A stretch of DNA of 64,000 bases from Laburnicola sp. R22_1 (taxonomy: Eukaryota > Ascomycota > Dothideomycetes > Pleosporales > Didymosphaeriaceae): the NCBI GenBank assembly GCA_014281115.1, contig JACONQ010000002.1, positions 558,001-622,000 of the forward strand, given 5' to 3'. The position numbers and the translations under genes are program-made. The notes beneath the pieces were generated by a model, which worked only from the letters and a program-made list of their open reading frames with translations, did no database searches and was not told the origin of the DNA. Below are positions 41,101 through 53,489 of the stretch, piece after piece (within the stretch, counting starts at the first letter, position 1; each line of letters opens with the position of its first letter).

Positions 41101-41334
41101 AACTGGCTCGTCAATTTCGAAGAAAGGGCCAAGGGCGGCGACGTTGATACCGAGATAGCCATTGGCAAGAGACATGCGAGACTGATAATGTCCTTGATCG
41201 AGCGTATGCGTTTGGATTATCCAATTCTCGTCGTCCCAATCGATTCCACCGATATCGGCGATGGCTTGGGTGGCCACGAGGCTCGAGCCCGTCCAGAGCA
41301 CGATTGCCGACTGGAAGATTATGGTGACGCGCAT
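38161..41334 (-). CDS. ATH1: Acid trehalase (GH65), secreted or vacuolar
   Basis: A single exon of 1057 residues with a cleavable signal (IIFQSAIVLWTGSSLVATQA). Acid trehalase hydrolyses trehalose to two glucoses outside the cell or in the vacuole. The layout is an N-terminal beta-sandwich beginning HTLDQGHYQSRMSLANGYLG, then an (alpha/alpha)6 barrel with GLIFWDAETWM, and the block YYEVWNATDPDEYANNVNN, whose Glu is in the position of the GH65 general acid. A C-terminal beta-domain follows. More than a dozen N-glycosylation sites fit secretion. Near the end there is an unusually acidic stretch (EDRDHEGDGHELAESEDEK). The upstream region has one AGGGG (41437-41441), a possible STRE. Confidence 0.93.
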   Translation of the reverse strand: MRVTIIFQSAIVLWTGSSLVATQAIADIGGIDWDDENWIIQTHTLDQGHYQSRMSLANGYLGINVAALGPFFEIDEPVVGNNNSGWPLFNTRQTFATIAGFYDADDSDGGTNYPWLGQYGGDSFLSGIPHWAGLVVKANGTMLNASTDAEQISDFTSSLDIGGGIMGWAFTWRPGNATVIKIEYQMFVHKLYVNQAAIQLKLTSSRDVDVTVYDVVDGTSAVRADFVDKKFETGTSTIWSAVSPKHMPDTIAYVVSTLECDEEIDLDTRAEVVEEIFGSVHASSISQSVNIELVGGKTIEVNKFVGVASSDAFQDPKSVATAASISGASGDFYAQRGAHIKEWNSILTKDSVDSYDYPNGSLPLDKRLRELQVTSIMNPFMILQNTVGLNAIKAAGYNTRLNRNSIPVCGLGSDCYGGLIFWDAETWMALGLQLSHPKHIENVVNYRVDLYPQAKENVKTAYRSSKNQTNRFTGGAVYPWTSGRYGNCTASGPCFDYEYHVNGDIGISFRNYYIITGDAKRFKDEFLPISNDIAYFYSEMLDFNTTSGYYEVWNATDPDEYANNVNNVAFTTALIQRHLNETNELNTLFGFPQNESWNQQSARMRLPVHEDAGIVLEYASMNGSIVVKQADIVLIDDVLNYENPYSLVDLDYYANKQSSDGPGMTYASFSIVANEISPSGCSSYTYDLYSSQPYARAPWFQYSEQIVDNARLNGGTNPGFPFLTGMGGANRIGIFGYLGLRMFVDRLDIDPSLPPQMPHLNYRTFYWQGYGINATSNVTHTTLNRIEDKILDTANEAYYDAPIPVTLGTRPGKFWLGNETLVVENRMLGQTKTMKGNILQCKPIVSPKGQSHMPGQFLMAAVDGASSTKWQPENSTRINYLTVDLGDDHAFAPVHRILFDWGSKPPVYYEVLFTNISIPPFEDNPYNANKMIDIRNVTSGIVKASEPYDPDRAIVIEPVKGNQTNITLVGDERVWSGRYAHLGIQGNLGNNGDSAGGTVAEWSVILEDRDHEGDGHELAESEDEKSDHDADELGNGGFADKVLGPKLSLWVQKPWRR

Positions 41335-42116
41335 TGTCAGAGGGTCTCGATTCGGGGGATATGGTTAACAATGATGGTTTTGGATAAGATTTAGCTCCAC
41401 ACGTTGGGCAAAGGATACTCCAAACGGAGCAGCGCGAGGGGCCGGCGCGCCGAACGAGCGGTGATGGTCTCAGATTGTGGGCGAGTGCTGATGCTAGATG
41501 AAGCGGAACGCGGCGAAGGCCGAAGCAACACTTGTGGATTGGGTCTTCACTCGCTCTTGCCCTGAACCGTCACCCACGTGGCTTCCCGTGGTCCACTGCG
41601 CGAGGTTAGTGCACAGCTGAGAAGAGGCTCGAAGCTTATCAAGGCCAGCTAGCTCGTTTGCGCGACATGCAGCTGCAGGGCTGGTAACGTTAGGTACGCA
41701 AATGCCCGATGCACCTCGTGGCCCACCGCCACCACCCGCAAGGGATCCGACAACAGGCACATGGCCTGGCATTGGTGCACAAGGGAACAAAGCCATGCAT
41801 TGGCATCGAAGGCCCTTCACGGGTCCAAGCGAGCCATGACGTCACAGCGCAGCGCAGCACGGAGCAGCGGACTGCAGAAACCATCCATCATCTCCATGTC
41901 AAAGCCAACAGTCAAGCATTCTTTTGTCTAGTCGCCCCTCATGTTGAATATGGCGGGAAAAGGCGGAACCATCTACGACACATCACTGCCCCCGTAAATG
42001 CACACAGAACCTGCCTCTGCAGCAGGGCATACATTGCACCAAACGCCAACGCTTGTGGAAGAGAACCGTGGAAAATGCCCATGCCATATATACACTAGTA
42101 GATCGCCTACGTCCGC
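41335..42116. other. Intergenic region, trehalase promoter side
   Basis: 782 bp between the trehalase start and the P-protein stop, both minus strand. It has GC-rich boxes near 41436-41460 and no recognised gene. Confidence 0.45.
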
Positions 42117-45100
42117 TTACGTCGGCTGCGGAGCATCAATGGCCTTGTTGATGTCTTCGCTGTCATCCGGTGGCGCGCACGTGCAGAACAGGTTGGAGTC
42201 GCCGTACACTAGAATCGAGTTAGAACATCGAATCAGTCTTGTCCGAATCATGTTAGCTTACCATCGTCAACCCTCGTGACTGCCGGCCAAAACTTCTTCT
42301 CTTTGAGGTAAGGCAGCGGGTACGCCGCCTGCTCCCTCGTGTACGGACGGTCCCAATCACTCGTCAGAAGATCTAGCTGTGAATGCGGCGCCATCCTCAA
42401 CACATTACCCTGCTTTGGCTGCTCGCCCTTCTCAATAGCCTCGATCTCCTTCCTGATGGAAATGAGGGCATCGCAGAAGCGGTCAAGCTCCTGCTTGCTC
42501 TCAGACTCAGTCGGCTCAATCATTAGCGTATTGGGCACCGGCCATGACATGGTTGGCGCGTGGAAGCCGTAGTCTTGCAAGCGCTTTGCGACATCGATGG
42601 CCTCCACTCCAGCAGACTCCTTGAACTTCCGGATGTCGAGGATGAACTCATGAGCACACCGGCCTTTTTCATTCGTGTAAACAATCGGATAGTGTGGTTT
42701 GAGACGAGCGAGTATGTAGTTCGCGTTCAGTAGCGTGATCTTCGTGGCTTGCGTAAGACCGACCGACCCCATCATCTTGATGTAGGCCCAGCTGATGGGC
42801 AGGATGCTCGCACTTCCCCACGGTGCACCGCTCACAGGGTAAATCGCCTTCTCTCCGCCAGTTTCACTCCGCAAGTGTCCAGGCAGGAAGGGTGCAAGGT
42901 GTTCCTTCACACCGATGGGTCCAACGCCAGGTCCGCCCCCACCATGAGGAATACAGAACGTCTTATGGAGGTTCAGATGGCATACATCAGCTCCTATCTC
43001 GCCAGGCGAGCAAAGGCCAATCTGTGCGTTCATATTAGCGCCGTCCATGTAGACTTGCCCACCATGCTGATGGATCATCTCGCAGACTTCCTTGATCTTC
43101 GGCTCGAAAACACCAAAGGTGCTTGGGTAGGTAATCATGATGGCTCCGAGCTCCTCACTATATTTCTCGCACTTGATTTTCAGATCGTCCATGTCTAGGT
43201 TGCCCGTCACCGTGTCGCAGTTGATGGCTACAACCCTCATGCCCGCCATCGCGGCGCTAGCGGGGTTCGTACCGTGTGCAGATTTCGGAATTAAGCAGAT
43301 GTCGCGCTTCTTGCCAGGCTGTTGTTCCTGGTACTTTCGAATCACCCGCAGTCCTGCAAACTCTCCTTGCGCTCCCGAATTGGGTTGTAATGATACTGAG
43401 TGGAAGCCTGTGATGTTGGCCAGATCGCCTTCCAGCTGCGCGATCATCGTCGCGTAGCCTGTTGCTTTGTTCAATGGCATAAAAGGATGCATGTTTGAAA
43501 CTTTATTCCATGAAACCGGGGCCATTTCACTTGTAGCATTCAGCTTCATGGTACACGAGCCCAACGGGATCATAGAGTGTACCAGCGAAAGATCTTTCGA
43601 CTGTAGGTGGTGGATATAACGTAGTAGTTCTGTTTCGGAGTGGTGCGAGTTGAAGACTGGATGAGTAAGGAATTCGCTCGTGCGCTTGAAACCGGCGGGA
43701 GGTTCAGAGTCCACAGCTACAAAGTAATCATGTTGGACGTCTGTGTTGGCGGCGATACGGAAAACGGTGACAAGGTGGTGAATTGTTTTCATATTAGTAT
43801 CAGTGGCTTCATCAACCGAGAGCCCAATGTGGGTGTCGTCGACCTTTCGAACGTAGATGCGCCTGCTTTCCAGTTCGGCGATGATTTTTTCAGTCTTCTC
43901 TCCCGTGGCAACAACAAATGTATCGAATGGAGCCGGAGTATTGTCCATCTTGCCGCGTTGCCCGGTTTTATAGCCCAGAGCGATCAAAATCTGCTGTAGA
44001 CGCCGGGTGGAAGCTACGACCTTCCTAGCAATAGCTCGGAGTCCATTAGGCCCATGATAGACTGCATACATGGCGCTCATGTTTGCCAACAGAGCCTGTG
44101 CGGTACAAATATTACTAGTCGCCTTCTCTCGACGAATGTGCTGCTCTCGCGTTTGCAGTGCTAGTCTTGCGGCAGGGTTTCCAAGTCTGTCTTTGGATAG
44201 ACCGATCAGTCGGCCGGGCATCTTTCGCTTGATCTTATCAGAAGTGGCAAAGAAGGCTGCATGGGGACCACCATATCCCAGAGGGACACCAAACCGCTGC
44301 GCGTTCCCAAAAGCCACATCGGCCCCAAACTCTCCAGGGGGAACAAGCTGGGTGAGAGCGAGGAGATCGGTCGCCACGCTGAAAAGAGCGCCATTCTTGT
44401 GCACCTTCTCTGCGAGCCCGCGGAAATCATCAACTGCTCCCTCCGTGTCCGGGTACTGTGCAAGTACACCCACTAGATCGTCACCGAGCTCCTCGACCTT
44501 CTTGGAGTTTTCCAGCAATATGTCTCCCGTCTCAATCTTGATACCGAAACCGTCGGCTCTCGAGCGCAGCACCTCAATGGTCTGAGGATGGCACCGATCA
44601 GAGACAAGGAATGTCTTATTGGGGCGCTTCTGGCGGGATGCTGGAAGCTGGCCAAGTGAGACGGTCATTGCTTCGGCGGCGGCAGTGGGCTCGTCGAGCA
44701 CGGAGGCATTGGCTACATGGAGCCCGGTAAGATCGGTTACCAGAGTCTGGAAGTTCAATAGGGACTCGAGCCGTCCCTGGCTTATCTCCGGCTGGTAAGG
44801 AGTGTAGCTAGTATACCAGGCTGGGTTCTCCAAGACATTCCTCTTGATGACTTCTGGAACGTTGGTTCCATAGTATCCGGTTCCAATGAGGCTGGCCCCA
44901 GGGATGTTGGACGCCATGATCTTCTGAGCTAAGATGAGGAATCGTGATTCCGGCACGCCTTGTTCCTTCCAATGTGGTGGACCTCGGTTACCCATATCGC
45001 CGATGTCAAGAGCGCGGCTGGATAGAATGCTCTCGGGGATGACCTCTTTGACAAAGTCGTCGAGACTTTTCACCGGAGGATCGAGCGCTGCGAGCATCTC

Positions 45101-45379
45101 TCGGACAGAGGCTGTAGACGGCCCAATATGGCGGCGGGGGAAGGTGTCGAGGGGTGCGAATGGCAAGCTCGTCTGGGAGAGCTCCGGCTTGGACTCGAGG
45201 GCATCCTCGGGGCTGGTTGCGCGAAAGTCTCGCGCGGCAGTGGGACTGAGAGCAGCATTGCGGACGACGGGAGATATCGAGAAGACACGCAGTGAGCGGT
45301 TCTGGTGGAGGTAGCCGACACGCGACGAGCGGGCGAGTCGAGCAGCAGCAGAAGCTGCTCTGAGGGCGGCGATACGCAT
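42117..45379 (-). CDS. GCV2: Glycine dehydrogenase (decarboxylating), P-protein, mitochondrial
   Basis: Two exons, 45379-42262 and 42208-42117, encode 1069 residues; the 53-nt intron has GTAAGC, CTAAC and CTAG. The last exon supplies the expected C-terminus (VYGDSNLFCTCAPPDDSEDI), so a model ending at the unspliced stop would be truncated. The P-protein is the PLP enzyme of the glycine cleavage system: it decarboxylates glycine and passes the aminomethyl group to the H-protein. The Arg/Ala/Ser-rich start is a mitochondrial presequence. Key blocks are RRHIGPS, MIPLGSCTMKLNATSEM, FHSVSLQPNSGAQGEFAGL, MDGANMNAQIGLCSPGEIGAD and the PLP-Lys motif LNLHKTFCIPHGGGGPG. All are intact. Confidence 0.95.
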
Positions 45380-46400
45380 CCCGGCCGCTCTGGCTCTGAG
45401 GGCTCAATGCGACCAGTTCACTACTCAGCCGGGTGAAGGCTGAAGCAATAGTCAATATTGGGCAGCTAACACTGTGCGGAGTGAGACTGACAGGGCGATG
45501 TTCGGGAAGTTTGGAGGGCTCGTTCAGGGCGTTACAGCTGAAAGCGCGGCCCACGGGTGCAGCAGTTGTGAGAGGAGTGAAGCCGACAGTGCTGGCAGGG
45601 AAAGCTCCAGCTCCAGCTCCTCCGATTGCGAAAAGGGCACGTCGGGCGGTGTGACGCGCTCGAGCTGCTTCCAACACGGGCTCACGCAACCTCCAGCTTT
45701 CGCACCAAAGACCGCGACTATCCGCGCCCGATTGTCGGGATGCCGCTAGTCTGTGCCGCACTCGGCTCCGATAAGCTCCCGCCACACACACGACGACCCC
45801 GCCAGCCAACCACGCCCATTGCCTGGCATGCCACACGCCCATCCATTCGCCCAACTCTGCAACAACTCACGTAATGGACGAGCCCGTCGCTTTGCGCTCG
45901 ACCAGCGCTTTCCTTTGCAAAGGCATCGTTTTCTGCCTCGTCCAGGGTCAGGCACGTAGCAAGGAGGGGTGCGAGTCCGTGGGACCGGGGCAACATGACC
46001 GACATGGGATAAACCACCCTGACCGGGTTGGCTCTGACTGCCCATCGCACCTTTTCGGTCAACGATGCCCCGCCCGTCACCCGCCGTCATGTTTTGGAAT
46101 CCAGACATTCTCCCACATAGCAACTAGCAACTTGAACAGAGGCTCAGTCTATCTGATATGCTGTGTCGTCAATTTTCCGTTGCCCGTTTCAGGCCGAGTG
46201 TTTTCAACACCATCAAGAAACGGCGTCTCTGCGAAGAGTACCGTCCGAGGCATGCAAGAGTTGTACTGAAGAGCTCATGATTTATCTGACTTCCCAACCA
46301 AAGCTTTAAACCCCGCTGCAGCTACCAGTGCCAGAACCCGGGCGCCAGAACCGAGCATTTACTGTCAGCGACAGACGCCGGGAGCAGACTAGGGCCATAC
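45380..46400. other. Intergenic region upstream of the P-protein gene
   Basis: About 1 kb between the P-protein start and the 3' end of the Nte1 gene (both minus strand). GC-rich frames such as 45006-45854 (-) and 45718-46080 (-) show no domain and are compositional. It should contain the P-protein promoter and the Nte1 3' UTR. Confidence 0.45.
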
Positions 46401-49400
46401 CTATATACTCGCTCGTCTCGGCGCCATCGTCCTCCGTAAATTCTTCTCCTTCTCCGTCTCCTCACTAACCGGCAGCACCCCCTTCTCTCTCAGTTCCGCC
46501 AGATACTCTTTCCCATACTGGTACCCCACCTGATAAATCTCGTCAAACTTCGCAAAATCAAGCGTCCCATACGCATCAATCGGCGGTCGCATGTACCTGC
46601 AGCCAGGCGTGTTCTTGGCCCGCTCGAGCGCGTCGTAAGAAGAGACGTACGCGAGGCGGGATTGTATTTCAGAGAGCGTGGGCGGGTTCGGGTGCGAGGA
46701 GAAGGGGTTCCAGCGGTTGACCAAGGCCCAGAAGCCCGAGAGTGAGTCGCCAAACGACTGAGGCGTGTCCTCGTCCAGACTGCCGACATCGACGGCGAAG
46801 ATGACGTCGGCGCCTAGCGACTTCATATGTGTGACAGTGAGGTTGTCGATATATCCGCCGTCAAGGAGCATATTGTCGTTGTCGCACAGTGGCGGGAGGA
46901 GACCGGCGAGCGACATGGAGGCGCGCACATAGCGCCATACGTAGCCGCTGGTGTGAACTTCTGACCGGCTTTTGCTGATGTTTGTTGTATTGCAATAGAA
47001 CTCAAGCCAGAAGTCTTCGATTTGCGAGTTGCCGAATGTCTTGAAGATGCCGCGATTGAACTCGTGGCCAGTCGTGTACGAGGCACTGCAACTATCAGCC
47101 AACGTGCCTAGAGACAGACAGAGTAACTTACGAGGGATATGTGAGGTCAAGAGCAAACCTCCACATGCTGCCCATGCGACTAGCAAACTTCTTGGCTCTT
47201 CCATACATCGGAACGACATCAGCATCCCAAGCATACAGCGCACCGATGAAGGCACCGATCGATGTCCCGCCCACAATATCGATAGGTATACCAGCTTCTT
47301 CCAGAGCGCGAATGATGCCGATCTGCGATATGCCTCGTGCACCACCACCTCCTAAGACTAAACCGACGGACTTACCGCATAGTCTCCGAGCAAGGCGATG
47401 GAAGTCACCTTTAAAAGGAGTATCCGCAGAGTACAAAGGCGTCTGACGTACCTTTCGTGACGTGTATTTTTGGATCTCGGCCTGTAGTACTTGCACGCGC
47501 TGCTTGAGAGCAGTACCGAACCGACGTCCTATCGGATGCACTGGTTCCGCATTTGTCCGGAAAGGCATCTGAACATGATGATGGCTGCCATTCACCCATG
47601 GCCGGTTACGTAACCACTTTCGCGTCAAGCCTGACGAACAGTATCTTTCAGCATGTAGTAGTACGAGCTCTTTCCGAGCGGTCGTTTTCGTCGTCAAAAG
47701 GAAGCGTTCATATTCTCCAATGTTAGGTGAACCGTCTGCTAATCCGACCAACAGAATGCAATCTGCTTGACTGATACATGTCTGTGTCCACGGAGACTTG
47801 ACCGGTGTATCTGCAACGTACAGGACTAGGCCATACTTCTCTTCTAGATCGGCAAGGTATTGAGATAGCTTCAGCTTGCCCATACGGTTGAAAGCATGCC
47901 GACCGAGATGGTTGAGGATAGCGGCTTGATTGAGGGAGACGACACCGTTCGGAGTACCAATTTGGGTCAACGCGTTCATCAATCGGCTGGCAAACTCTAC
48001 TACCGGAACTCCGGCTGTCACAGGAAGAATTGTGACGGTTCGAAGATTGACCGTAGACGAAACTTTGCTCCGCGTAGCCATTGAGCGAAGCTCTCTACTT
48101 TGCTCATGCAATGGGTCATCCACCAAGGCTCTCATGCGAGAAGCGATGATTTTCGATATCTTAATTGTGATCCCAGGATGTTCCAAAGCGAGGCTGTTAA
48201 AGAGCGTCTTAGGAAACTTCGCCACTTCCGTGTCTCGGATGGCGTGCAATGATCCGGGGCGTGCAGACTCGGTAAGAACCTCCAACTCGCCGACACTGTC
48301 ACCTTGACCATATTCGCCGATGACCTTCATCTTATCGTTCTCGCCGCCTTGTATCGCTCTTAGACGCCCGTTGAGAACAATGTATATAGCGTCGCTTTCA
48401 TCTCCTTGGTTGTAGATCACTTGGCCAGAGTTGACTTGCACCCACTCAAGTGCGAAATCGATATGTAGGATCAGCCGAGGAAGAAGTGTAGTCAAACGCT
48501 TCGCCATCGTCAATAGGACTACTGGATAGCGATCAACAATTCGTTCTATAGATGCTCGGGGTAGGAACCCGACATAGACATCCGTCTTCGCAGTGACATC
48601 CACGAACGAACGATAGGAAGATATGGTTCCCAAATAGCCAGCTAGTCCACCAGGCTTGGTGAGAAATAAACTTTTCCTTGACTTCTTTCGCTTCCCTTGT
48701 TCGGTGAGGTTTGGAAAAGAAGAGGGAGCGTTGTTCGTTGATCGTTTGAGCGGGGGCCCAGCAAATAATTCGGCTTCAGTGGTACCTGGAGTCAACGGCA
48801 AGGTACCAAGAACATTGGGCTCTTGGTAATCTTCCTCAATAGGCACACTGACATCAAGAAATCCGTCGATGACATAGTATAAGCCTGGATTTCTCTCGCC
48901 TTGCTCCACAAGCACGGTACCTTTGGGAAAATAAACGATTTCCACATCGTTTACTATTTCCTCTACAAGATTATGCCCAGTGACGCTTGTGGCAGATATT
49001 CCCGATGCGGATATCATTGATTCTGTATCACCATCTCGAGATGCTTCGTAGGGATCAATGAAACCAAACGCGTTACTGAATATGGCTTTATGCCGTTTTG
49101 CATCGAACGACACTAAGCGTGGTGACTGTTCGACCGACATTGACTTTGGTACTGGATTTTCAAGGTCGGTCAATCCAATCGCTTTGAACATGCAGTCTAG
49201 GACAGACTCTCTAAAAACGGTTGCTTCGTCGATGGATTCTCGGCGATGTAGCGCAGCTGGTCTAGTCAGGGGTGAAGCAAAAGGATTGATATTACCTGAG
49301 TCGAAGGGAGTGCGAACATCACGGCGTTCATGGTGGACAGGCTGGGAGAAGCTGTAACGTCCTGTTCTTTCAGCTCCCCGTGGTAGATGTGTGTTAGTCA

Positions 49401-51064
49401 ACAGATCACCTGCGCTGACTCGGTCGGGACCGCCCACGGGCTCGGGACTCGCTGCTGTTGGGATGGTTTCCCTGATGTCTGCAGATGACCCCCGAATCGC
49501 AGCAAGCCGAGCATGACCAGCAGTACCTTTCCGGAGTGTTGAGTTTGATCGCCTTCGACGGCCGGCGCCAGGATTATGCAATGCAATGCCCTTCATGCCT
49601 TCTTCTGACCCGATACGTTCTGTCTCTTTGGCAAATCTATCCTTCAGCCTTCCCAAAGCAGAGTCGCGCAGGAAGTCAGGCAAGTCGTATGTAGTGTATG
49701 TGTTCATAAGTTTCTCCGTGCGCAAGACCTCGCTCGTTAGACCTAAGTATGCATGTCCAGTAGCAAGCGTGACTCGTTGTAACCGAGTTAGGATTACCTG
49801 GACAATGTGTGCTGTTGCTTTTGGGTAAACACGAGTCAGGCGGCGGAAGGCGGTGGCTGGAATGATAGCAATTGTTGTATCCACTTTAGCTCTTGCGACG
49901 ATATCGGGATGGGCGGATTTGGACTTGGATTTTGATCGAGATTGCGGAGTGTGTTTGGCTCTCTTGGAATCGTGAGCGCGACTATTCGGTCCCTGCGCGT
50001 CTAATGTGAAGGGCGGAACGCTGGGAAGTCGGCCACCAGCGGTAGGACTTGCAATGCTAGATGCTCTGCGCTGACCTAACCCGACCGGAGGCACTCCTAG
50101 TGCTTCAGCTGGGGTCTGTGGACGAGAGTCGTCAGACGCAAAACTGCTGTTCCTAGAGAGGGAAGACCGTGCGTGCTTGTCCAAAGGAGTAACGGGAACG
50201 CTCGAATCCATACCTCCGTCTTCTGAATCCTCGTGGCGCAGCTTGACATCTTCAGTGAATAGAGAGAGGATAGAGAAGAGTGAGGACATTGGCGCGCCGT
50301 TCTGGACTTCAGTAAGCAGCTGATAGCCCTGTCGGTGAGTCGCTCCGCCCCCTTGGGCTGATTCACCTTCATCGTCATCATCGGAGTCCACACTGTCCCG
50401 ATTCGACTTGACGAATATCTGAACCAGCCCATCCACCACCAAACAGAAGCCTTTCTCCTCCTCCAGCAGAATCGTCTCTCCGGCAATTAGTTTCCTAGTC
50501 TGCATCGTGCGCGTAAGTTCGTGGAAAACGGGTCGCTCTAGGTAGCCAAACACTTTGATGGCACTGAGAAACTCGTCTAGATAATTCGACAGACCCCTTT
50601 TAGAGTCGCCCTCCTGGGTGTCGGGGAAGACTTCGACTTGAGGCTCATCGCGCTGGGGTTCAGGCGGGAGTCTTGCGTACATGGTCACGAAGCGATATCT
50701 GACCACATAGCTGCCGGTGGACACGATGAAGACAGCTATCAACAGTCTACATGGTTTAGTTGAGGTCGGATGCACGATAGCGGGTGACATACAGGGTAGT
50801 GAAGTTCATGGTGAAGGTCAGGCTCATGGAGAACAGGGTAAACAGCCATGTGGGCAACGTGATGGTGGTCCAGGTGATGAGCCAGTACAGCGCACCTGGG
50901 AGCACGCTCAGGATGCGGAGGATGACGCGCGCGAAGAGACCGAAGGCGGACGAGGACGTCTTCTCGGCGGCTACTACCGTGGCAGTAGCAGCAGCTGTCG
51001 CACTGGCCAGAGTAGAAGGCAGGCTGTGCGCGAGGGAGCTCGCGGCGGAGCTCGCAGGGTCCAT
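46401..51064 (-). CDS. NTE1: Lysophospholipase Nte1 (neuropathy target esterase homologue)
   Basis: Three exons, 51064-50793, 50746-47132 and 47085-46401, encode 1523 residues, as in other ascomycetes. The first exon supplies the membrane segments ([20 protein letters not shown] and a second helix completed across the splice, [16 protein letters not shown]). Three cyclic-nucleotide-binding-like domains follow ([50 protein letters not shown]). The C-terminal patatin domain has [12 protein letters not shown], the nucleophile Ser in [13 protein letters not shown] and the dyad Asp in [10 protein letters not shown]. Nte1 is an ER serine esterase that deacylates phosphatidylcholine to glycerophosphocholine. 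Long disordered linkers separate the domains. It shares a promoter with the Arp9 gene. Confidence 0.95.
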
Positions 51065-51405
51065 GGCGGGCTGCAGGCGGGGGCGATGCCACGACGTGGA
51101 GTCGACTCACGGCGGACCGTCGGCGAATGGTAGAGATGGCGCGGGCGATGAAGAAGCAGCAGCACCGCGTGGCATGGTGAATGAAGGGAAGCGCAGGCGC
51201 ATGGGGTGCGGACTGGCTTGGAAGAGGGAACCAAGGAAGAGGGAAGCGCGGGCATTTCATAATCACATGTGTGAACGGGCGGGGCCGTGCGCTCCTTCCC
51301 ACCCAACGCGTGCCTGGGCCAGCTCGTCCCTGCCCACCCAGGTCGTGCATCTTCACGCGCCCACAGCAAGAACGCGGCTTCGACTGCGCCGCCCATTGGC
51401 CCAGC
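51065..51405. promoter_or_regulatory. Shared intergenic promoter, Nte1 / Arp9
   Basis: 341 bp between two divergent start codons. It is GC-rich; ATGs on the plus strand are few before 51406. No individual factor site was identified. Confidence 0.45.
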
Positions 51406-53489
51406 ATGCCCCCCTTCAAGGACGAGCAGATAATTGTATGCCCTGCGCCGGCCCTTGGGCCTTGCTTTGCTTGACTGACGTGCAGCCGCGCTGACCTCGC
51501 CCGCAGCTGATCGCGCCCGGCTCCGAGACGACGCTCGCCCAGCTGGGCCTCCCCGAGTCCTTCACCCCCGCCCGCCTGCGCGTGCGGTCGCGCATGTTCC
51601 CAGGCCCCAAGGATGGCGAATGGGAGCCCTACAAGGTGCGCCCGCGAAACGACAAGCCTGGAAAGCCGTCCAGCGCCGCGCAAGACGGCGCGCAAGAAGA
51701 CGGCGCGCACAAGCCCGTCGCAAACGGCACCGACGAGCATGTCGTCTACGAAGAGGACCGTGTGTCCGACGAGGGCGCAGTGTGGCCCATACAAGAGGGC
51801 CGCATCACCAACTGGTCGTGCTTCTTCGCGCTCATCACCCACGTCTACAACTCGCTGAACCCACCGTTCCACACGCCCATCCTCCTGATCGCGCAGCCCG
51901 TGTGGACCCCGAAAGAACACGAAAAGCTCACCCAGTTCTTTTTTGAGAAGTTTAAAACACCCGCCTTCGGCCTCGTGGATGCGGCGCTGGCGACAAGCTG
52001 GGCTTACGGGGTCCACACGTCCACCGTTGTAGACGTCGGCAAGGAGAAGGTGGACGTGACGGCCATAAGCGAGTTCATCCCACACACCCAGGGCCGTGTC
52101 ATGTCCTTGTCCGGCTGCGGTGGAGAGTCGCTCACAGAAGGCCTCCTCGCGAAGCTCAAGTCGAGAAGCTGGAGTCGCGACATGTGTGAGCAGCTCAAGA
52201 AGAGTCCCATATGCGAGATTCTCCCGCCCGATGTCCCGCTGCCAGGAACCAAGGATGCGAGCGAACAGGAACCCATCACAAACCCTGCTGCTGCTGCGTC
52301 GACAGGCGCTCCTGGTTCAGGCCCCGCTGCTGCAGCATGCATAGGCAGTGTACCACGGGGACTTGGAGTAGACACCGAAGTCGGAGATGAAACCGATGAG
52401 GCTGAAGGTGTCTTGGACGTCGCCAGTATTGTTACTGGAGGCAAGATGGAGGAGTATCTGGCGAAGAAGGAAAAGGAGAAGCAGGACAAACTAAATGCGA
52501 AAAAGAAGGGTGCTACCGAAACGGCAGTAGCTGCAAACGCAGCCAAACCGATAAGGCTTCCCAATGCTAGACGCGAAAGAGCCGCATTCTTTTACGAAGA
52601 TCATCGTCTGTTAGATAACTTGAAAAACATGAATCTGGGAAGCGAAAGGTTGGCGGAGATGCAAGACCAACTGGATGAAGGACCGCAAAGACGTGACGAC
52701 GGCGCGAATGCCGAAGCTGTGCCTGCCGTGGACGCAAATGGCAATGCTAATGCAGCATCTGCAAATAACCGGTCGGGTCCCATAAGGAGAGAGCTCGAAG
52801 TAGGCACGGAAAGGTTCATGGCCGCAAGCAATGGCGTGTTAGAGAGGATAGCGGACGCTGTGCACAGGGCTATCTCTTCTGTGGATGAAGTGAACAAGCG
52901 AAGCGAACTTTGGGATTCCTTGATCATCTGCGGTAATGGTTCGAGGGTTCGGGGTTAGTCTCACCTGTGTCCCTTGTTCTCGAACTCATGCTAACGTTGG
53001 GCAGGTTTCAAGGAAGCTCTACTTGCTACCATCCAGTCAAAGTATCTCATCTCTCCATCTTCAGCTACCATTTTCACGTCTGAGATACCCTCCAATATCT
53101 CTACGCCAACTGGCACAGGCGCGAACACTCCCCAACCGCAATTCGGTCCTCATGGTGGAGCCCCTTCGCACGTCAATCCACTCCTCTACGCCGCCACGAC
53201 CGCGCAGACACAGCACCTAATGCCCCACGGTGGTAGCTCATCAATGCCAGGCATGTCGCACAATTCGCACTCGTCTCATGGCCAAACACCAACGTCCATC
53301 AAGATGGTCAAACCGCCAGAGTATTTCCCAGAATGGAAAGACGTGGGCTTTGACGAATCAGCTTTCCTAGGCGCTCAAGTCGCTGCCAAAGTGATCTTCG
53401 TGGTAGATCAAGGGCAAAGCAAGGGCTACATGACGCGACCAGACTACAACGAACAAGGTCCAACTGCCATCCACGACTATGCCTTGTAG
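51406..53489 (+). CDS. ARP9: Actin-related protein 9 (SWI/SNF and RSC chromatin-remodelling subunit)
   Basis: Three exons, 51406-51435, 51507-52953 and 53005-53489, encode 653 residues. The first exon is 30 nt (MPPFKDEQII), and joining it to LIAPGSETTLAQLGLPE gives the first actin strand. Other actin-fold blocks are TPILLIAQPVWTPKEHEKLTQ, FEKFKTPAFGLVDAALATSWAYG and, across the second splice, ICGNGSRVRGFKEALLATI. The last was used to place the donor (GTTAGT at 52954) instead of the nearer GTAATG. A charged insertion of about 200 residues with a poly-Lys/Glu helix interrupts the fold. Arp9 pairs with a second Arp on the remodeller ATPase; such Arps are not expected to hydrolyse ATP themselves. 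Confidence 0.88.

Noticed and set aside
45006..46123. Minus-strand frames upstream of the P-protein gene
   Set aside because: Arg/Pro/Ser-rich, overlapping one another and the P-protein exon, without splice logic or motifs.
52933..52938. GTAATG donor as the end of Arp9 exon 2
   Set aside because: It also keeps the frame but removes the actin-fold segment GNGSRVRG. The GTTAGT donor at 52954 preserves it.
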